Positions 9,483 to 18,559 are shown, counted from the first letter of the stretch. The stretch is DNA of 64,000 nt from Lachnospiraceae bacterium M18-1 (GCA_000403295.2 KE159611.1:193466-257465); one strand, 5' to 3'. Notes: generated by a model not told the origin, from the sequence alone. Numbers and translations are program-made.

Positions 9483-9511
9483 ATTATACTTTAAATCTTC
9501 CAAAATGAAAA
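9483..9511 (-). promoter_or_regulatory. Promoter of glgB
   Basis: On the minus strand TTTTCA (9511-9506) and TATAAT (9488-9483) are 17 bp apart. The -10 box is perfect and the -35 box weak. The mRNA leader would be about 120 bases; no riboswitch fold was recognised in it. Confidence 0.45.
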
Positions 9512-9584
9512 GAGAAATATACCAGAAAATGTAAATCCGTTCATCCGGAAAAAATTCGACCGGCGCTCAAAAAAACGCTATTCT

Positions 9585-9848
9585 TTACACAATCCCAAAC
9601 GTTTTAAAAACTGCCCATACATAGGGCGCGCCAAACACTCCAAGGCTTTTGGGTCCGGTCACTTCCCCCGGCCGGGCGTGTATCTTATCCCATGCTTTTT
9701 CGACCGTTGCCCGAGTGATGGACTTAGACCTTCTGTCAATAAACAACTCCCCGCCAATCACCTGGTATCGAAATTCCAGTCCTTTTACTGTGTGAAATGT
9801 CTTTCCCTGATGTCTGATCAATTCCTCCCATAACTCTTCTCTCAGCAT
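9585..9848 (-). CDS. Small conserved-looking hypothetical protein
   Basis: 87 residues, soluble, with no signal peptide. The second half (RSKSITRATVEKAWDKI, then GPKSLGVFGAPYVWAVF) looks like a compact conserved core with a basic helix. I do not recognise a named family with confidence. The ribosome site is weak. It lies between glgB and a membrane protein on the same strand, separated by 65 bases from the latter. A DNA-binding or nuclease-associated role would be a guess only. Confidence 0.55.
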   Translation of the reverse strand: MLREELWEELIRHQGKTFHTVKGLEFRYQVIGGELFIDRRSKSITRATVEKAWDKIHARPGEVTGPKSLGVFGAPYVWAVFKTFGIV

Positions 9849-9913
9849 GCGCCACCCTGCCTCACTTTCTTATTTTATTACAGCTCACGGCCGGACCGGC
9901 CGAAAGCCATAAT

Positions 9914-10555
9914 TTATTTATCTTGTTTGCCTCTCCAGATCCACAGGGCGATCACAATTCCTGTTATGTACAGTATATTCACCAGTACCGTAGGGTTATC
10001 CTTCAGCAATGCAACGACTCCCACAATTGCCGACATGGAGATTGCAATCTGAAGCGTCGTAAATATCCTCTTTTCTTTTATTTCTTTTGCTTTACGGAGC
10101 ATCTCATTATTCTTCTGCTCCATCTTAAGATATTCCATCAGATCTTCTTCGGGAATCCTGGACAGGATCCATTCCTCCCTTGTAAAATCCTCCATATCCT
10201 TCCGCAGGCGGAAAAAGTCATTCATCCGCTTTCTCGTCTTGTTCCGTCCGGACGCTTCCGTCTGACCACCGGACGGTTCTGCCTCGATTACCGGCTCTAC
10301 AGACGGCGGGTCGTAAAATATGGGTTCTCTGGCCGCCTCTGCGGCGGGCTTCTGTACTTCTTCCTGAAACTGAAGGTTCACAGCCTTCTCCGGCTCCGCC
10401 TTCGCTGATTTGGTCTCCCCCTGCTGTATCTGATTCTCTGCTGCCGCCAGCTTGACGGATTCCATCGCGATCACCGTCCCCATCTGTTCCGCTGTTTTTA
10501 CCGGTCCCAGTGGTTCCTGCGTCTCTTCCTGCATACGGATTACTTCCTCTGCCAC
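9914..10555 (-). CDS. Hypothetical C-terminally membrane-anchored protein
   Basis: 213 residues. The first ~110 are polar and rich in Glu, Gln, Ala and Pro, probably disordered. A charged, likely helical stretch follows (about 112-158, FRLRKDMEDFTREEW onwards). Two hydrophobic segments end the protein (about 163-183 and 189-207), with a basic tail GKQDK. A GGAGGGAC ribosome site precedes the ATG. It is in line with the envelope genes upstream (cvpA, DUF5711, LysM) but a palindromic repeat lies between. No family recognised. Confidence 0.6.
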   Translation of the reverse strand: MAEEVIRMQEETQEPLGPVKTAEQMGTVIAMESVKLAAAENQIQQGETKSAKAEPEKAVNLQFQEEVQKPAAEAAREPIFYDPPSVEPVIEAEPSGGQTEASGRNKTRKRMNDFFRLRKDMEDFTREEWILSRIPEEDLMEYLKMEQKNNEMLRKAKEIKEKRIFTTLQIAISMSAIVGVVALLKDNPTVLVNILYITGIVIALWIWRGKQDK

Positions 10556-10659
10556 AATTTGTCCCTCCTATTAATTATATCGTTCTTCATTCTCCATGTT
10601 TATCATAACAAGTTTCGACAAAAAGTGCAAGGACTCCGGGCGGTTCATTTCTTAAGGTT

Positions 10660-10710
10660 TTCTAATGGTTACTGGAGCACCCAAAGGGTGTGAACAGTAA
10701 CTTCTAATGG
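10660..10710. repeat. Miniature palindromic element, copy A, with flanking direct repeats
   Basis: The core 10669-10701 is an imperfect hairpin with ends TTACTG and CAGTAAC and inner arms CACCC and GGGTG. It is bounded on both sides by the 9-bp direct repeat TTCTAATGG (10660-10668 and 10702-10710). It starts three bases past the cvpA-like gene's stop codon. Copies B (53484-53536) and C (17800-17847) share the ends, inner arms, position 3' of a gene, and flanking duplications. Confidence 0.7.
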
Positions 10711-10712
10711 TG

Positions 10713-11531
10713 TTAAAACGAAACCAGCCATGTGAGCAGAGGGTTGCTTTCGTAAATCATTTTTAAAAATACGCTGCTGTCGATCATTTCGAAGCAGATC
10801 TTCCCGATCGGCAGTGAATAACAAACTGCGATTGCCAGAAACAGCACCCAGACAAACAAAAGCGCACACATCGCGCCTATCACTGCGCCGCCAAAATAAT
10901 TGAACACGCCCAGTACAGGCATCTCTCCCAGAATGTCCACGGCAGCCATCAGAGCTTTCACGATCACAAATGCAAGGATAAAGGTTACTAAAAATGACAC
11001 TACATTCAGCATCATCCTGGATATATATGCGGCAATATACTGCGGAAATGAAGTCACATCCAGTTCTTCGTAGATTGCAGTATTATTGTTTTCCAGAAGA
11101 AGGTCCTTCAGGAAATCCGGCATTGCAGATTCTTCAATCTCTCTGATCTGCTGATCCTTCGGAATATTCCCGAATATATCGGCAAAATCATTTGTTGTGA
11201 TGCCAAAGCGTTTCCAGTCCAGACTGGTGAGCTTTTCGATATCCTTCAAAGGAATATCCTGAAGCGGAGTTCCGCTCAAGTCCTTATCCTTTAACGTCTC
11301 CGCTGATATCTCAGGAAGAAATGCCTGAACAATCTTTTCCTGGATCAAATCATCCAGGGGCGTATATTTGGCAAGAGCGCTCCCCACATGAGGAGACAAA
11401 AACGCAAATAGCGCAGCAATGAGCACTGTGGATAAAAGGGAAATCCCGATCTTGACAAAACCACGGACTGCCCCGGCCACAATGCCCACCAAAAATATAA
11501 CTCCAACTATGATCAATAACCAGTTCTCCAT
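10713..11531 (-). CDS. CvpA family membrane protein
   Basis: 272 residues from the ATG at 11531, which has an AGGAGAAAAGTG ribosome region; an earlier ATG at 11573 lacks one and would overlap the previous gene more. The CvpA pattern is present: a first helix with GIVAGAVRGFVKIGISLLST, a second helix, and two C-terminal helices. A ~120-residue soluble insertion (about residues 60-165) separates the two halves. CvpA proteins sit in the cytoplasmic membrane and are linked to colicin V production in E. coli and envelope functions elsewhere. It overlaps no gene and starts 10 bases after the DUF5711 stop, so it is the last gene of that operon. Confidence 0.75.
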   Translation of the reverse strand: MENWLLIIVGVIFLVGIVAGAVRGFVKIGISLLSTVLIAALFAFLSPHVGSALAKYTPLDDLIQEKIVQAFLPEISAETLKDKDLSGTPLQDIPLKDIEKLTSLDWKRFGITTNDFADIFGNIPKDQQIREIEESAMPDFLKDLLLENNNTAIYEELDVTSFPQYIAAYISRMMLNVVSFLVTFILAFVIVKALMAAVDILGEMPVLGVFNYFGGAVIGAMCALLFVWVLFLAIAVCYSLPIGKICFEMIDSSVFLKMIYESNPLLTWLVSF

Positions 11532-11541
11532 CACTTTTCTC

Positions 11542-12735
11542 CTATCCGGCCAAATAAATGACCCGTAATTCATCTGTACTCATCATCATGTACTGATTGA
11601 TTCCTTCCATCGGAACCATCATCAGAATGTCGTCCTTGAGATCACCGTCAAACCGCGGCATTCCCATGCTTGTATAAATACTGCATCTGGAACCTTCGTA
11701 TAGAATGATTTCATTCCCTTCCATATATACATTGCTGAACTCCCCTGAGATTGCCCGTTTCATGATCTGCTTTCCCGATTTGCTGTAAAGCCGGAGCTCG
11801 TAGCCTGATTTTTCCTCGTTCAGCAGAATGAAGCCAATATACTGGCTGGTGTGAAATGTACTTCTGATCTCGCGGAACAGTTCAACCTCTGTCTTCTTCT
11901 CGGGAATCCTGCTTCCCTTTGATATCACAAAAGAGTGATCACCAACCGCAACGGACGTGACCGCATCCATGAAAAAAATCTCCGGCATGACGGAATCTTC
12001 GTATTCCTCCATGCTGACCTGGCGGTTCTCCCTGTCCGTCCCTTCCTCCACAAAGTTATAGCTTACTACCCTTGATTTCAATGTACTGTTCTTCATATCG
12101 AGATAAGAAACGATCAGCACCTTTCCGTCATGTGACATCTCCAAAGCAACGGGGTAGCCCATGCTTCCGGTCACGACCTGATTCTCAACCAGGATGTTTC
12201 CGGTGGAATCATAGGTCACGATCATCGGGGAATTTTCATTTTTCAGAATCGCGCTTACGATTCCCTGGTTCGAAAGAGAAAATTTTTCAATCGGAAGATT
12301 GGTCTCAAACTCCCCCTTTAACCCCTTGTCCGTAAAGATCTGTATGGAATTGCCCCCGGTATCCGCAACTGCGAAGGTCTGATCGTTGACCTCTACAACC
12401 GGATTCTGAAACTGCCCGGGCTGAATCCAGAGCACTTCATTCCGGCGGCTCAGAAAGGTTACACCGTTCCTTCCGTAACGGATGATCCCGTTCCGGAAAG
12501 AAGCATAGCGGTTGCTGTCCGAGGTCTCTCTCTTATAAGATGCTGTCTGAGACACCGTGTGGTACAGGTGATTCGTAAGCAGCAGATATGTCCCAAGCAA
12601 TACCATGCCTCCAAGAAATGCAGCTGTCAGCAGCTTTTTCGGCCTGATCCGCCGGTGTCTGCGCTTTTTTTTCTTTGGTTTCTCCGGATCCGGCGGCTCC
12701 ATAAGCTTTAAGTTTGGATTTTTCTTTTGCGTCAT
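11542..12735 (-). CDS. DUF5711 membrane-anchored propeller-like protein
   Basis: 397 residues. A very basic N-terminal segment (KPKKKKRRHRRIRPKK, residues 19-34) precedes a single membrane helix (about 37-55). The remainder lies outside the membrane. It consists of repeated beta-rich units such as FRNGIIRYGRNGVTFLSRR and SHDGKVLIVSYLDM, like a WD/propeller fold. This matches the DUF5711 family of Lachnospiraceae; function unknown. It lies between a LysM protein and a CvpA protein in one minus-strand operon, which suggests an envelope role. A fold prediction would settle the blade count. Confidence 0.75.
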   Translation of the reverse strand: MTQKKNPNLKLMEPPDPEKPKKKKRRHRRIRPKKLLTAAFLGGMVLLGTYLLLTNHLYHTVSQTASYKRETSDSNRYASFRNGIIRYGRNGVTFLSRRNEVLWIQPGQFQNPVVEVNDQTFAVADTGGNSIQIFTDKGLKGEFETNLPIEKFSLSNQGIVSAILKNENSPMIVTYDSTGNILVENQVVTGSMGYPVALEMSHDGKVLIVSYLDMKNSTLKSRVVSYNFVEEGTDRENRQVSMEEYEDSVMPEIFFMDAVTSVAVGDHSFVISKGSRIPEKKTEVELFREIRSTFHTSQYIGFILLNEEKSGYELRLYSKSGKQIMKRAISGEFSNVYMEGNEIILYEGSRCSIYTSMGMPRFDGDLKDDILMMVPMEGINQYMMMSTDELRVIYLAG

Positions 12736-12814
12736 GTTATTTTGAGTCCCTCTTATTGCATAATCATTTCCTCAACTGCGTTTTTCAGTCACCGTGTTAT
12801 AGTATAACATCTTT

Positions 12815-14140
12815 TTATGGTAATAGCAATTTCTGACCAATATAAATTAAATTTCCGTCGGTCAGCCCATTCATCCTGGAGATCGCGTCCACATGAGAAA
12901 TATCCCCGTACAGCTTCTGACTGATGATTGCCAGGGTATCTCCCTGCTCTACAACGTATATCCCGTCATTTCCGTTATTTTCCCCTGAACTGCCGCTCCC
13001 TTCCGGGGCGCCCGCAGCAGATATATCCCCACCGGTCTCCGCAGCTGGCTCCTGAGGTGTCCCTCCTCCGTTTCCTGCATCTGTTGGGGCGGCTCCTCCG
13101 GCCTGTCCGACTTCCGGTGTCTGCCCTGCTGCCTGTTCCCCTTGTGTTCCCTGGTCTCCGCCCAGCACCTGTCCGGCTGCCGCTTCCTGACTCCCGGCCT
13201 GTCCGGCTGGATCTCCCTGCGCCCCGGCCTGTCCGACTTCCGGTGTCTGGCTTCCCCCATCGGTCCCGCCTTCCGGCTGCGCCGCATTGTCATTTGAAGC
13301 AGAAGGTTCGCCCACGGAGGTGACCTTACCGTCGGTCTGCTGAACCTGTCCGTCGTCTGACTTCGCGGCACCGGACAGATTTTCCAATGTATTCTGGACC
13401 GATTTCATTTTATCAAAATTATTCATGGTTGCAACGCCCATGATCACTACCAGAAGTACAAGACAGGTACTCAGTGCATACATCATGCGGTTGGAACGCT
13501 GCTTCATCATCAGCTCTTCCCTGGAACGGACGATACTCCGGAAGTCTTTGGCTGCCTGGTCCTCCACGGTCTCCGTGGGGCTCGCCCCGTTTTTCTTCCG
13601 GGTGGATATCATATAATTCTGCATGCATGGATTTTTTTCATAATATGTATAATGCCCGCCAATCTCCATCAGGTCATCCAGCTTGTACACGAAATAGGCT
13701 TCCTCTTTTTCTCCCGGGTCCTTCATGATAAAGACTGTGTTCGTCTTTGGAAAGGATTTTTTATGAAGCTTTACCACACTGTCCTCCGCGGTCAGCGGTA
13801 CTCCTGCGTGAGCCACAAACCACCCCAGCATTTCCCCGTCCTCAAAGTATTGCTTGCAGTCTTCATAAGCATGCTTCCAGGTATCCTCGTCCAATACATA
13901 ATCTGTACCCGAGAGCTTCAATTCATGCATCTGGATCGCTCCGTAAATATACACATATTCCTCTTCCTCCGTACTCTGTATATCGCCCACCAGGAATGCT
14001 CCCACAGGAGACTCCCCTGCTTTATCGCATAGCTGTGAGAAAAATGTATCCACATAATCCTCCACGTAGATCTTCGGAGTATCACTAACGTTGCCGATCT
14101 GGCGTACATTTTTGGGTATCTGTCTTTCCATTACACTCAC
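12815..14140 (-). CDS. Membrane protein with MPN-like cytoplasmic head and extracellular LysM
   Basis: 441 residues. Residues about 25-165 resemble a JAB1/MPN fold: GAFLVGD near 47-53 and GWFVAHAGVPLTAED at 106-120. The latter corresponds to the JAMM HxH...SxxD motif, but the first His is Val109 and the Ser is Thr, so metal-dependent isopeptidase activity is unlikely. A membrane helix follows (about 217-237), then ~150 residues of Gly/Ala/Gln/Pro-rich linker containing repeats of TPEVGQAG. The C-terminus is a LysM domain (YVVEQGDTLAIISQKLYGD). A stalk holding a peptidoglycan-binding module outside the cell is the natural reading. It heads the operon with DUF5711 and CvpA. The MPN assignment is mine and unsearched. 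Confidence 0.7.
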   Translation of the reverse strand: MSVMERQIPKNVRQIGNVSDTPKIYVEDYVDTFFSQLCDKAGESPVGAFLVGDIQSTEEEEYVYIYGAIQMHELKLSGTDYVLDEDTWKHAYEDCKQYFEDGEMLGWFVAHAGVPLTAEDSVVKLHKKSFPKTNTVFIMKDPGEKEEAYFVYKLDDLMEIGGHYTYYEKNPCMQNYMISTRKKNGASPTETVEDQAAKDFRSIVRSREELMMKQRSNRMMYALSTCLVLLVVIMGVATMNNFDKMKSVQNTLENLSGAAKSDDGQVQQTDGKVTSVGEPSASNDNAAQPEGGTDGGSQTPEVGQAGAQGDPAGQAGSQEAAAGQVLGGDQGTQGEQAAGQTPEVGQAGGAAPTDAGNGGGTPQEPAAETGGDISAAGAPEGSGSSGENNGNDGIYVVEQGDTLAIISQKLYGDISHVDAISRMNGLTDGNLIYIGQKLLLP

Positions 14141-14349
14141 CTCTGCTATTTTTTCCTAAAGCATAGCATAAGAAAAAAGCTGAATTTATCATTCTATGTC
14201 AGGTAAATTCGACAAAACCAACGTTGTATCGGCCGAATACCATACGGACGGGTATGAGTGAGTGTAAATAACAGCGGATTTTCAGGAATCGGAGCAAAAT
14301 ATCATATTTAGATCATGCTACAGCAGTGTCACCGCCGGGCACAGCAAAC
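14141..14349. other. Intergenic stretch between LysM protein and htrA
   Basis: No ORF of substance. Near its left end it should hold the promoter of the LysM operon, but I see no convincing -35/-10 pair. Bases 14319-14348 form a weak hairpin (GCTGTG...CACTGC) that may be a decayed relative of the palindromic element found at 10660, 17800 and 53484. Confidence 0.4.
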
Positions 14350-14385
14350 AAAAAAGCCGCCGCATTATCTGCCGGCAGCTTTTTC
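14350..14385 (-). terminator. Intrinsic terminator of htrA
   Basis: Arms AAAAAGCCGCCG and CGGCAGCTTTTT pair with one mismatch. On the minus strand the stem is followed by CTTTTTTGTTT. It is about 85 bases past the htrA stop. Confidence 0.75.
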
Positions 14386-14408
14386 GTTTGCTTTATTTTT
14401 CTATCATT

Positions 14409-14442
14409 GATCCCCGCGAAGCATCGAGTCTGACAGCCATGC
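14409..14442. repeat. Partial copy of a dispersed CCGCGAAGCA-type repeat
   Basis: CCCCGCGAAGCATCGAG followed by ACAGCCATGC matches, with a few changes, the reverse complement of the longer elements at 31190-31246 and 53811-53906. It lies 27 bases past the htrA stop. Confidence 0.4.
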
Positions 14443-14468
14443 CCCCGTGGTCTTTAACTATGGGCCGC

Positions 14469-15773
14469 TTACTGGACTGGCTCCTGCTCTCCAAGTGTAA
14501 CCTTGACTGATTTTTCTGTATATTCTCCGTTATTCTCCGGAATCTGGATTGTCAGGGTGACCGTCTCACCAGCTGCATAATAGGTCAGTTCCTTCTGGAG
14601 TGCAGTCATACCATCCACACCGCTTTCATTAATAGCTGTAATAATATTGCCTTTTGTAATCCCTGCACGATCTGCTGCACCGCCTTCGATTGTCTCATAT
14701 ACATAAACGCCCATCGGCATATGGTATCTCTGCGCGCCTTCCACATCAAAGCCTCTGATTCCCAGATACCCCTGGCTGCCTTCCGCAACCTTATACTTTG
14801 TCTTCTGGTTCATCAGACCGTCGATGATATCTGCCACATCGCTGATCGGAATCGCGTAACCCATACCTTCGACCGTACTTCCGGAAAGCTTGGAGGAATT
14901 GATACCGATCACTTCTCCGTTTACATTGAGCAGCGCGCCGCCGCTGTTGCCTTCATTGATGGCTGCATCTGTCTGGATCATGCCGACAGCCTGTGTGATA
15001 GTCTCTCCAGTGGACTGGTCCTTCGCAGCAGTCTTACGATCCACGGCGCTGATCACGCCGGTAGTCACGGATTGTCCGTAGCCCAATGCATTCCCGATAG
15101 CGATGGCCGGTTCCCCCACCTTGAGCTGTGTGGAATCCCCTAATGTAGCGACCGCGATATTCTTCATCGTTTCTGCCGGAATCTCATCCTTGCGTACTGC
15201 GATCACCGCCACGTCATGCTCCGGATTGCTGCCCTTGACATGAGCCTCTGCACTGGATTCGTCAACAAATGTAACGGTCAGTGTCTCACTGCTCTGGATC
15301 ACGTGGTTGTTGGTCACGATCAGGAGTTCATCATCTGTCTGGCTGATGATGATCCCTGTCCCCGCGCTCTGCGTCTCATACTGCTGCGTTCCGCCGAAAA
15401 AGTTCTGTACCTGCTGGACGCTCAGATTCGTAATAGATACGACCGACGGCATCACATTCTCTACAATAGAAGAAACGTCGGAGGTCACGACCGAGGTCGA
15501 TTTGGAGAGGGAGTCAGTCACCGGGGTTGCCGTTCTTGCTTCACTCTTAGAAGAAGAGGTATCCAACCCCAGGATCTTACTCCCCAAAATATTGGAGGTC
15601 AGGAAGGTGGCGCTCGATACAACGCCGAACAATACTGCCAGGCCGATCACTGCGATCGCCTTCGGCATCCTTTTCTTTGATTTCTTTTCCCTGCCGGTAT
15701 GTTCAGGCTGGTTCAGATTCTGATAAGTATTCTGGGAATTTTCCGGATTGTAATAATTATATTGATTATCCAT
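14469..15773 (-). CDS. htrA: HtrA/DegP-type S1C serine protease, membrane anchored
   Basis: 434 residues. The first 35 are polar, followed by a membrane helix (about 38-60) and an extracellular protease domain. The catalytic triad is visible: His in VTNNHVI, Asp in PEHDVAVI, Ser in NEGNSGGAL. A single C-terminal PDZ domain (about 325-425) begins with GYLGIRGFDV. Such proteases degrade misfolded proteins at the cell surface and are often under cell-envelope stress control. The gene is preceded by an AT-rich leader and has its own terminator, so it is a single transcription unit. AAGAAGGATGCAGT forms the ribosome region. Confidence 0.92.
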   Translation of the reverse strand: MDNQYNYYNPENSQNTYQNLNQPEHTGREKKSKKRMPKAIAVIGLAVLFGVVSSATFLTSNILGSKILGLDTSSSKSEARTATPVTDSLSKSTSVVTSDVSSIVENVMPSVVSITNLSVQQVQNFFGGTQQYETQSAGTGIIISQTDDELLIVTNNHVIQSSETLTVTFVDESSAEAHVKGSNPEHDVAVIAVRKDEIPAETMKNIAVATLGDSTQLKVGEPAIAIGNALGYGQSVTTGVISAVDRKTAAKDQSTGETITQAVGMIQTDAAINEGNSGGALLNVNGEVIGINSSKLSGSTVEGMGYAIPISDVADIIDGLMNQKTKYKVAEGSQGYLGIRGFDVEGAQRYHMPMGVYVYETIEGGAADRAGITKGNIITAINESGVDGMTALQKELTYYAAGETVTLTIQIPENNGEYTEKSVKVTLGEQEPVQ

Positions 15774-15907
15774 ACTGCATCCTTCTTTCTCTTGTATATT
15801 TATTTTTGTTTTTTATTTTATACCGATATCATAGCCAGCCTTTGTGATAAAATTGTGTTCATTGTTTTAACAAATTTTGTTTTTATTTGGAACGGAAGTA
15901 ATAAAAG

Positions 15908-15948
15908 AAAAACAGGCCGGCAAGTTTAACCTGCCAAAGCCTGTTTTT
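15908..15948 (-). terminator. Intrinsic terminator of the transaldolase-transketolase operon
   Basis: Outer arms AAAAACAGGC and GCCTGTTTTT, with an inner GGCA...TGCC stem. The flanking A and T runs allow function on the minus strand just after the transketolase C-subunit gene. Confidence 0.8.
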
Positions 15949-15970
15949 CATCACTGCTTTATAAGTCTCT

Positions 15971-16912
15971 TTACAAAATACCGGATTTTATTTTTTCGTA
16001 AATGCTGTCCGCATCCAGCCCGTATTTTTTCACAAGCTCCACTGCCGGTCCAGACTCTCCGAAGGTATCGTTGATCCCAATCTTTAATACCTTCGTAGGC
16101 GCCTGTTCAGACAACACATCGCATACTGCACTTCCCAGTCCGCCGATCACGGAATGCTCCTCTACGGTCACGACTTTTCCGGTTTCCTTCGCTGCCGCGA
16201 CAACCAGTTCTTCGTCCAAGGGCTTGATGGTGTGGATATTGATGACCTTCGCCTCAATTCCGTCTGCTGCCAGCTTTTCCGCCGCTTCCAGACAGTTTGC
16301 TACAGGCAGTCCGGTGGCGATGATGGTCAGGTCCCTGCCTTCCCGCAGGACGACGCCCTTGCCCAGCTCAAATTGATAATCCGGGCGGTCATTGATCACC
16401 GGCACAGCCAGTCTGCCGAACCGCAGATAGACCGGGCCCTGATGCTCGTATGCCGCCTTCACTGCTGCCTTCGCCTCCACGTCGTCGGATGGGTTGATGA
16501 CAACCATCCCCGGGATCGTGCGCATCAGAGCGATATCCTCGTTGCACTGGTGACTTGCCCCGTCCTCCCCTACAGAAATTCCCGCATGTGTCGCGCCGAT
16601 CTTCACATTCAGCTTCGGATATCCAACGGAATTGCGCACCTGCTCAAATGCACGCCCTGCCGCAAACATAGCAAAGGAACTTGCAAACGGAACTTTTCCT
16701 GTGGTGGAAAGTCCTGCTGCCACGCCGATCATGTTGCATTCTGCGATTCCGCAGTCAATGTGGCGCTCCGGAAATGCTTTCTTAAATACACCTGTCTTGG
16801 TTGCTGCCGCCAGGTCCGCGTCCAGCACCACAACGTCCTCATGTTCTTTTCCCAGCTCGGCCAAAGCATTGCCATAGCTTTCTCTTGTTGCGATCTTCTT
16901 TCCTTCTGACAT
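15971..16912 (-). CDS. Transketolase, C-terminal subunit
   Basis: 313 residues covering the pyrimidine-binding and C-terminal domains of transketolase, encoded separately from the N-terminal half. GIAECNMIGVAAGLS holds the Glu that activates thiamine diphosphate; THAGISVGEDGASHQ contains substrate-site His residues; GFGES-like DTFGESG is near the end. With the upstream subunit it exchanges two-carbon units between pentose and hexose phosphates in the non-oxidative pentose phosphate pathway. Its ATG overlaps the stop of the N-subunit by one base (TAATG), so translation is coupled. Split transketolases are normal in Clostridia. Confidence 0.9.
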   Translation of the reverse strand: MSEGKKIATRESYGNALAELGKEHEDVVVLDADLAAATKTGVFKKAFPERHIDCGIAECNMIGVAAGLSTTGKVPFASSFAMFAAGRAFEQVRNSVGYPKLNVKIGATHAGISVGEDGASHQCNEDIALMRTIPGMVVINPSDDVEAKAAVKAAYEHQGPVYLRFGRLAVPVINDRPDYQFELGKGVVLREGRDLTIIATGLPVANCLEAAEKLAADGIEAKVINIHTIKPLDEELVVAAAKETGKVVTVEEHSVIGGLGSAVCDVLSEQAPTKVLKIGINDTFGESGPAVELVKKYGLDADSIYEKIKSGIL

Positions 16913-17736
16913 TATGCTTCACCTGCCTTCCTCAAATCTTCCATTGCCACTGCGTACTGCTCGTCATTGGGAGCCGCTCCATGCCAGCCCACCTGGTTTT
17001 CCATAAAGGAAACGCCCTTGCCCTTGAGGGTCTTTGCGATGATCGCGGTAGGCATTCCCTTTGTCGCACGCGCCTCTTTGAACGCAGCGTCAATCTGGTC
17101 AAAATCATTTCCATCAATATTGATCACATGGAAATTGAATGCTTCAAATTTTTTGTCGATTGGATATGGGGAATTGACTTCCGTGATCGCTCCGTCAATC
17201 TGCAGGTTATTGTTGTCCACGATCACAACCAGGTTGTCAAGCTTTCTGTGGCCTGCCAGCATGGCTGCCTCCCATACCTGTCCTTCCTGGATCTCTCCGT
17301 CGCCCAGCAGAGCATACACTCTGAAATCGTCCCCTGAAATCTTTCCGCCGACTGCCATACCGACTGCCGCTGAAATCCCCTGTCCCAGGGAGCCTGAGGA
17401 CATGTCCACGCCGGGAATGTGCTTCATATCCGGATGTCCCTGGAGATAAGAACCGGTATGGCGCAGTGTCTTTAAGTCTTCCACCGGAAAATATCCCCGG
17501 TTCGCCAGTGTGGAATATAAGCCCGGCGCCGTATGTCCCTTGGACAGTACAAAACGGTCGCGGTCCGGTTTTTTCGGATCCTTCGGGTCGATGTTCATTT
17601 CTTCAAAATATAAATACGTATAGATATCCGCCGCGGACAGAGAGCCGCCCGGATGTCCGGATTTTGCGCTGTGTACTGCGGTCACGATTCCTTTACGGAT
17701 CTCGTTGGCAGTCTTCATTAATTCTTGCTTATTCAT
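16912..17736 (-). CDS. Transketolase, N-terminal subunit
   Basis: 274 residues from the ATG at 17736, which has a textbook AGGAGG site eight bases upstream; the open frame extends further upstream without one. The thiamine diphosphate-binding part is clear: GHPGGSLSAADIY near residue 33, then GDGEIQEGQVWEA, and VDNNNLQIDG, which supplies the metal-binding Asn. It pairs with the downstream C-subunit. A 106-base gap to the transaldolase gene contains a palindromic repeat, but no promoter, so the three genes probably form one operon with reduced readthrough. Confidence 0.9.
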   Translation of the reverse strand: MNKQELMKTANEIRKGIVTAVHSAKSGHPGGSLSAADIYTYLYFEEMNIDPKDPKKPDRDRFVLSKGHTAPGLYSTLANRGYFPVEDLKTLRHTGSYLQGHPDMKHIPGVDMSSGSLGQGISAAVGMAVGGKISGDDFRVYALLGDGEIQEGQVWEAAMLAGHRKLDNLVVIVDNNNLQIDGAITEVNSPYPIDKKFEAFNFHVINIDGNDFDQIDAAFKEARATKGMPTAIIAKTLKGKGVSFMENQVGWHGAAPNDEQYAVAMEDLRKAGEA

Positions 17737-17799
17737 CAGAAACCTCCTAAACTTGTAACCAATCTGCACAGCAGACCGGCTGCGTGCCGATCGCCCTGT

Positions 17800-17847
17800 A
17801 ATCATTATTACGATTCGCACCAATGGTGTTCACAGCAATGAATCATT
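17800..17847. repeat. Miniature palindromic element, copy C, with flanking direct repeats
   Basis: The core 17807-17840 has ends ATTACG and CAGCAATG and a perfect inner hairpin CACC-AAT-GGTG. It is bounded by the 7-bp direct repeat AATCATT (17800-17806 and 17841-17847). The right-hand repeat contains the transaldolase stop codon itself, so the insertion happened exactly at the gene's end. It shares the inner arms and the GTTCACAGCAA half with copies A and B. Confidence 0.6.
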
Positions 17848-18496
17848 CGCCGAATACCGCCTTATAGTCTGCCTGGAATTTTGCGATTCCTGCATCAGTC
17901 AACGGGTGGTGCGTCATCTGCTCGATCACGCTGTAAGGAACGGTTGCGATATCCGCACCTGCAAGCGCACAGTCAGTTACATGAATGGTGTTGCGCACGC
18001 TGGCTGCAATGATCTCTGTCTCGATTCCTGCCACATCAAACATCTGCGCAATCTCTGCGATCAGATCCGTGCCGCGAACAGAAATGTCATCCAGCCTTCC
18101 AAGGAACGGGGATACATAGGTTGCCCCTGCACGAGCAGCAAGCAGCGCCTGATTTGCTGTGAAAATGAGTGTCACATTGGTCTTGATTCCTTCGGAAGTC
18201 AGCACCTTACATGCTTTCAATCCTTCTGCCGTCATCGGAATCTTCACTACCATGTTCGGATGGATCTTGGCAATCTCTCTGCCTTCCTTGATCATTCCTT
18301 CCGCATCTACGGTGGTGGCCTTTACCTCACCGCTGATGGGTCCGTCAACGATGGAAGCGATCTCTGCAATGACCTCTTCAAATACCCGTCCTTCCTTCGC
18401 GATCAGGGATGGATTTGTAGTAACGCCGCAGATAACTCCCATATCATTTGCTTTCTTGATATCCTCTACCTTGGCTGTGTCAATAAAAAGTTTCAT
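17843..18496 (-). CDS. tal: Transaldolase of the TalC/Fsa subfamily
   Basis: 217 residues, the short form of transaldolase/fructose-6-phosphate aldolase. The opening [16 protein letters not shown] and [13 protein letters not shown] are diagnostic; [10 protein letters not shown] holds the Schiff-base Lys, and [13 protein letters not shown] is also typical. It transfers a dihydroxyacetone unit in the non-oxidative pentose phosphate pathway. It is the first gene of the operon with the split transketolase and lies behind a strong promoter with an overlapping inverted repeat. The ribosome site is AGGAGGAACGG. Whether it is a true transaldolase or an F6P aldolase cannot be told by eye; the operon favours transaldolase. 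Confidence 0.9.
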   Translation of the reverse strand: MKLFIDTAKVEDIKKANDMGVICGVTTNPSLIAKEGRVFEEVIAEIASIVDGPISGEVKATTVDAEGMIKEGREIAKIHPNMVVKIPMTAEGLKACKVLTSEGIKTNVTLIFTANQALLAARAGATYVSPFLGRLDDISVRGTDLIAEIAQMFDVAGIETEIIAASVRNTIHVTDCALAGADIATVPYSVIEQMTHHPLTDAGIAKFQADYKAVFGE

Positions 18497-18559
18497 GATC
18501 CGTTCCTCCTTGGACTTTTGTTTTTAACTGTGGTTAATATGTTTCATTTCCTGATATAG

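Noticed and set aside
12928..13371. Open frames on both strands over the linker of the LysM protein
   Set aside because: The linker is low-complexity, GC-rich DNA that keeps other frames open; no ribosome sites or family motifs are seen in them.
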